Below, piece by piece: positions 62,277 to 64,000 of a stretch of DNA of 64,000 bases (position 1 is the first letter of the stretch; each line of letters begins with the position of its first letter). Made by a program: the position numbers and the translations under genes. This DNA is from Demequina lutea (GTDB taxonomy: Bacteria; Actinomycetota; Actinomycetes; Actinomycetales; Demequinaceae). The DNA lies in the NCBI RefSeq assembly GCF_013409005.1, contig NZ_JACBZO010000001.1, forward strand, positions 2,914,001-2,978,000, in the 5' to 3' direction. The notes under the pieces are model-generated. The model searched no databases and was not told where the DNA came from. It was given only the letters and a program-made list of their open reading frames with translations.

Positions 62277-63839
62277 CTACGCCCAGACGAGCCCGTGCGC
62301 CGGGTCGTTCATCACTCGACCCACGTCGAACAGCAACCGCGCGCCCAGTTCACCATCCACCAGGCGGTGGTCAAAGCTCAGCGCGAGCTGCGTGACCCAG
62401 CGGATCTGAATCTCGCCCTCGTGCACCCACGGCTGCTGGCGGATCGCACCAAACGCCAGGATCGCGGCCTCGCCGGGATTGAGGATGGGGGTGCCCGTGT
62501 CGATGCCGAGCGCGCCCACGTTGGTGATCGTGATGGTGCCGTCGGCCATGCGTGCGGGCGGGACTCGGCCGCTGCGGGCCTCCGCCGTGAGGTGCTGCAG
62601 CTCGGTCGCGAGTGCGTGCAAGGGTAGGCGGTGAGCGTCCTTGATATTGGGCACCACGAGACCGCGCGGCGTCGACGCGGCGATTCCGAGATTCACGTAG
62701 TGCTTGTAGACGATCTCCTGCTTCGAGTCGTCCCATGACGCGTTGACCTCGGGGTGGCGGCGCACCGCGAGTAGCAGCGCCTTGGCCACCAGCAGGAGGG
62801 GCGTGACGCGCACGTCGGCGAAGTCCTTGTCCGCCTTGAGCTTGGCCACGAGGTTCATGGTGTCGGTCACGTCTACTGTGAGGAATTCGGTGACGTGCGG
62901 GGCGGTGAATGCCGACTGCACCATCGCCTCGGCCGTGCGCTTGCGTACCGACTTGACGGGAACGCGGGTGGAGCGGCCATTGTCGTTCGAGTATCCGGTC
63001 TCGAGCCACGGCTGATCGTCAGTGGGATAAGTCGCGAGCGTGTGCGCGGAAGTCGCCTTCACCTTTTGCTCCACATCGCCACGCGTCACCAGGCCGCCGG
63101 GGCCCGAGGGGTTGATCGTGGTGATGTCCACCCCCAGCTCCTTGGCGAGCTTGCGCACGGGGGGCATGGCCAGCACGGGGTAGTCGCCCGCGCCTCCGAT
63201 CGACTCGATCGAGCCCTCCTTGCGCGGCCTGCGGTGGGCGGACCCTTCCTTGACTCCGTAACCCACAAGAACTGCTCCGGATTCGTCCGAGGAGGCCGCC
63301 GCTGCGGGGGACGCTTCGCCGTCGCTCCGAACCAAAGCGTTGGCCGACGCGCCGGTGGCGTCGGCGTTGCCCGAGCCAGACGTCGGCGTGTCGCCGCCGG
63401 ATTGGTTCGTAGCGTCGGTGGGGGCGGGGGAGGCGTCACCGGCGCCAGCGGGCGCATAGGGACCGGCGGGGTTCGCACCCTCGGCGGGAGCGGCCTCATG
63501 CTGTTCCGACGCCACGCCCTCAGGCGCCACGCCCTCAGGCGCCGCGACCTCCGACGCCACGACCTCAGGAGCGGGCGGGGCCGGGGGTCCGTCGGGGTCG
63601 GTGTCGAACTCGCAAATGGGTGCGCCCACCTCGACCGTGTCGCCCTCGTGCACGAGCAACTTGGTGATGACGCCGTCGACGGGGCACGGCAACTCGACCA
63701 GAGACTTCGCGGTCTCGATTTCGACGAGCGGCTGGTTCACCTCGACGCGGTCGCCCACGGCGACTCGCCAGGTGACGACGTCGGCTTCGGTGAGACCCTC
63801 ACCCGCATCGGGCAGCGGAAACTGCTGAAAGATCGGCAT
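62277..63839 (-). CDS. 2-oxoacid dehydrogenase E2, dihydrolipoyl acyltransferase
   Basis: 520 residues. One lipoyl domain (residues 1-80) with the lipoylated Lys in VEIETAKSLVELPCPVDG. A long Ala/Pro/Ser linker (90-215). Peripheral subunit-binding domain at about 228-265 (VLAMPPVRKLAKELGVDITTINPSGPGGLVTRGDVEQ). Catalytic domain with LALSFDHRLVDGELGARLL (HxxxDG). This matches E2 of pyruvate or branched-chain 2-oxoacid dehydrogenases. Starts 8 bases after the E1-beta gene, with AGGAG overlapping its stop. Confidence 0.93.
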   Translation of the reverse strand: MPIFQQFPLPDAGEGLTEADVVTWRVAVGDRVEVNQPLVEIETAKSLVELPCPVDGVITKLLVHEGDTVEVGAPICEFDTDPDGPPAPPAPEVVASEVAAPEGVAPEGVASEQHEAAPAEGANPAGPYAPAGAGDASPAPTDATNQSGGDTPTSGSGNADATGASANALVRSDGEASPAAAASSDESGAVLVGYGVKEGSAHRRPRKEGSIESIGGAGDYPVLAMPPVRKLAKELGVDITTINPSGPGGLVTRGDVEQKVKATSAHTLATYPTDDQPWLETGYSNDNGRSTRVPVKSVRKRTAEAMVQSAFTAPHVTEFLTVDVTDTMNLVAKLKADKDFADVRVTPLLLVAKALLLAVRRHPEVNASWDDSKQEIVYKHYVNLGIAASTPRGLVVPNIKDAHRLPLHALATELQHLTAEARSGRVPPARMADGTITITNVGALGIDTGTPILNPGEAAILAFGAIRQQPWVHEGEIQIRWVTQLALSFDHRLVDGELGARLLFDVGRVMNDPAHGLVWA

Positions 63840-63847
63840 GAGTTCTC

Positions 63848-64000
63848 CTAGTGGGCCATGACCTTGTCGACCGCGTCCAAGACGCGATCAAGGCTGGGCA
63901 GGTAGTCGTGTTCAAACTTAGAGCCGGGGTACGGCATATGGAAGCCGCCCACGCGCAAAACCGGAGCGTGCAGGTGGAAAAAGGCGTGCTCGGCGACATG
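63848..64000 (-). CDS. 2-oxoacid dehydrogenase E1 beta subunit, C-terminal end (partial)
   Basis: Frame open from the window edge to the TAG at 63850. The 50 residues end VLRVGGFHMPYPGSKFEHDYLPSLDRVLDAVDKVMAH, the closing part of transketolase-like E1 beta chains, where VxGxxxPxP is conserved. The E2 gene follows at once, confirming the operon. The E1 alpha gene should lie beyond the window. Confidence 0.88.
   Translation of the reverse strand, partial: HVAEHAFFHLHAPVLRVGGFHMPYPGSKFEHDYLPSLDRVLDAVDKVMAH

Overview
The window is high-GC DNA with actinobacterial features: abundant GTG and leaderless-type starts, GAF-ANTAR and STAS-ANTAR regulators, DUF6131/DUF6458/DUF1206-type small membrane proteins, a SigE-like ECF sigma factor, an LAxTG (sortase E type) wall-sorting tail, and phosphoketolase. 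I would place it in Actinomycetota, perhaps a facultatively anaerobic Micrococcales relative. No marker gene fixes the genus, so this is inference.

Layout. 1-2.2 kb: end of an MFS exporter, an LURP-one-like protein, an aldose 1-epimerase and tRNA-Gly(CCC). 2.2-4.5 kb: a segment bounded by the tRNA and a 49-bp copy of its 3' end, the footprint of an integrated element. It holds a decayed wall-anchored protein, a peroxiredoxin and a scrap where an IS481 transposase start meets a deleted HEPN gene. 4.6-9.7 kb: ECF sigma factor with membrane partner, an HTH-nucleotidyltransferase/HEPN toxin-antitoxin-like pair, a MarR-MFS pair and a TetR regulator with clear operators. 9.9-12.5 kb: small membrane proteins, a lipid-kinase-like protein and a DUF1206 protein. 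13.0-15.9 kb: a fluoride-resistance operon (fluoride riboswitch, enolase, universal stress protein, two CrcB/FluC). 15.9-18.0 kb: PAS-PAS-GGDEF-EAL protein. 18.2-25.2 kb: arginine deiminase pathway (arcD-A-B-C) followed by a disrupted proton-pump P-type ATPase. 26.2-31.7 kb: PRC-barrel proteins, a pseudogene of a STAS-ANTAR regulator, an operon around a non-canonical Nramp transporter, and an aquaporin. 31.8-38.3 kb: polyphosphate kinase 2, an intact copy of the proton ATPase and phosphoketolase. 39.0-42.4 kb: SPFH protein, GAF-ANTAR regulator, an ANTAR-like protein and a DUF4190-like membrane protein. 42.8-52.5 kb: a carbohydrate locus on the minus strand (GntR regulator, DhaK-DhaL kinase, aldo/keto reductase, GH2 beta-mannosidase-like enzyme, CUT1 ABC importer). 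53-56.4 kb: a non-coding repeat zone with hairpins and DnaA-box-like sites around a broken membrane protein/regulator pair. 56.4-64 kb: CopD-CtaG protein, DHA2 exporter, small membrane protein, UTP-glucose-1-phosphate uridylyltransferase, and the E2 and E1-beta parts of a 2-oxoacid dehydrogenase.

The genes from 10 to 41 kb read as an acid, energy and low-oxygen stress island: arginine deiminase (ATP plus ammonia), phosphoketolase (ATP without respiration), proton ATPase, polyphosphate kinase, stress proteins and PRC-barrel proteins. A nearly identical ~430-bp intergenic block lies upstream of both arcD and phosphoketolase, and a 30-codon phosphoketolase stub precedes arcD, so the two metabolic operons seem to share a duplicated control region.

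Many second copies are decayed by deletions between 6-8 bp direct repeats. The likeliest new biology is the 42.8-52.5 kb cluster (possibly uptake and breakdown of a mannosylated polyol), the hairpin/DnaA-box repeat family, and the shared control block.
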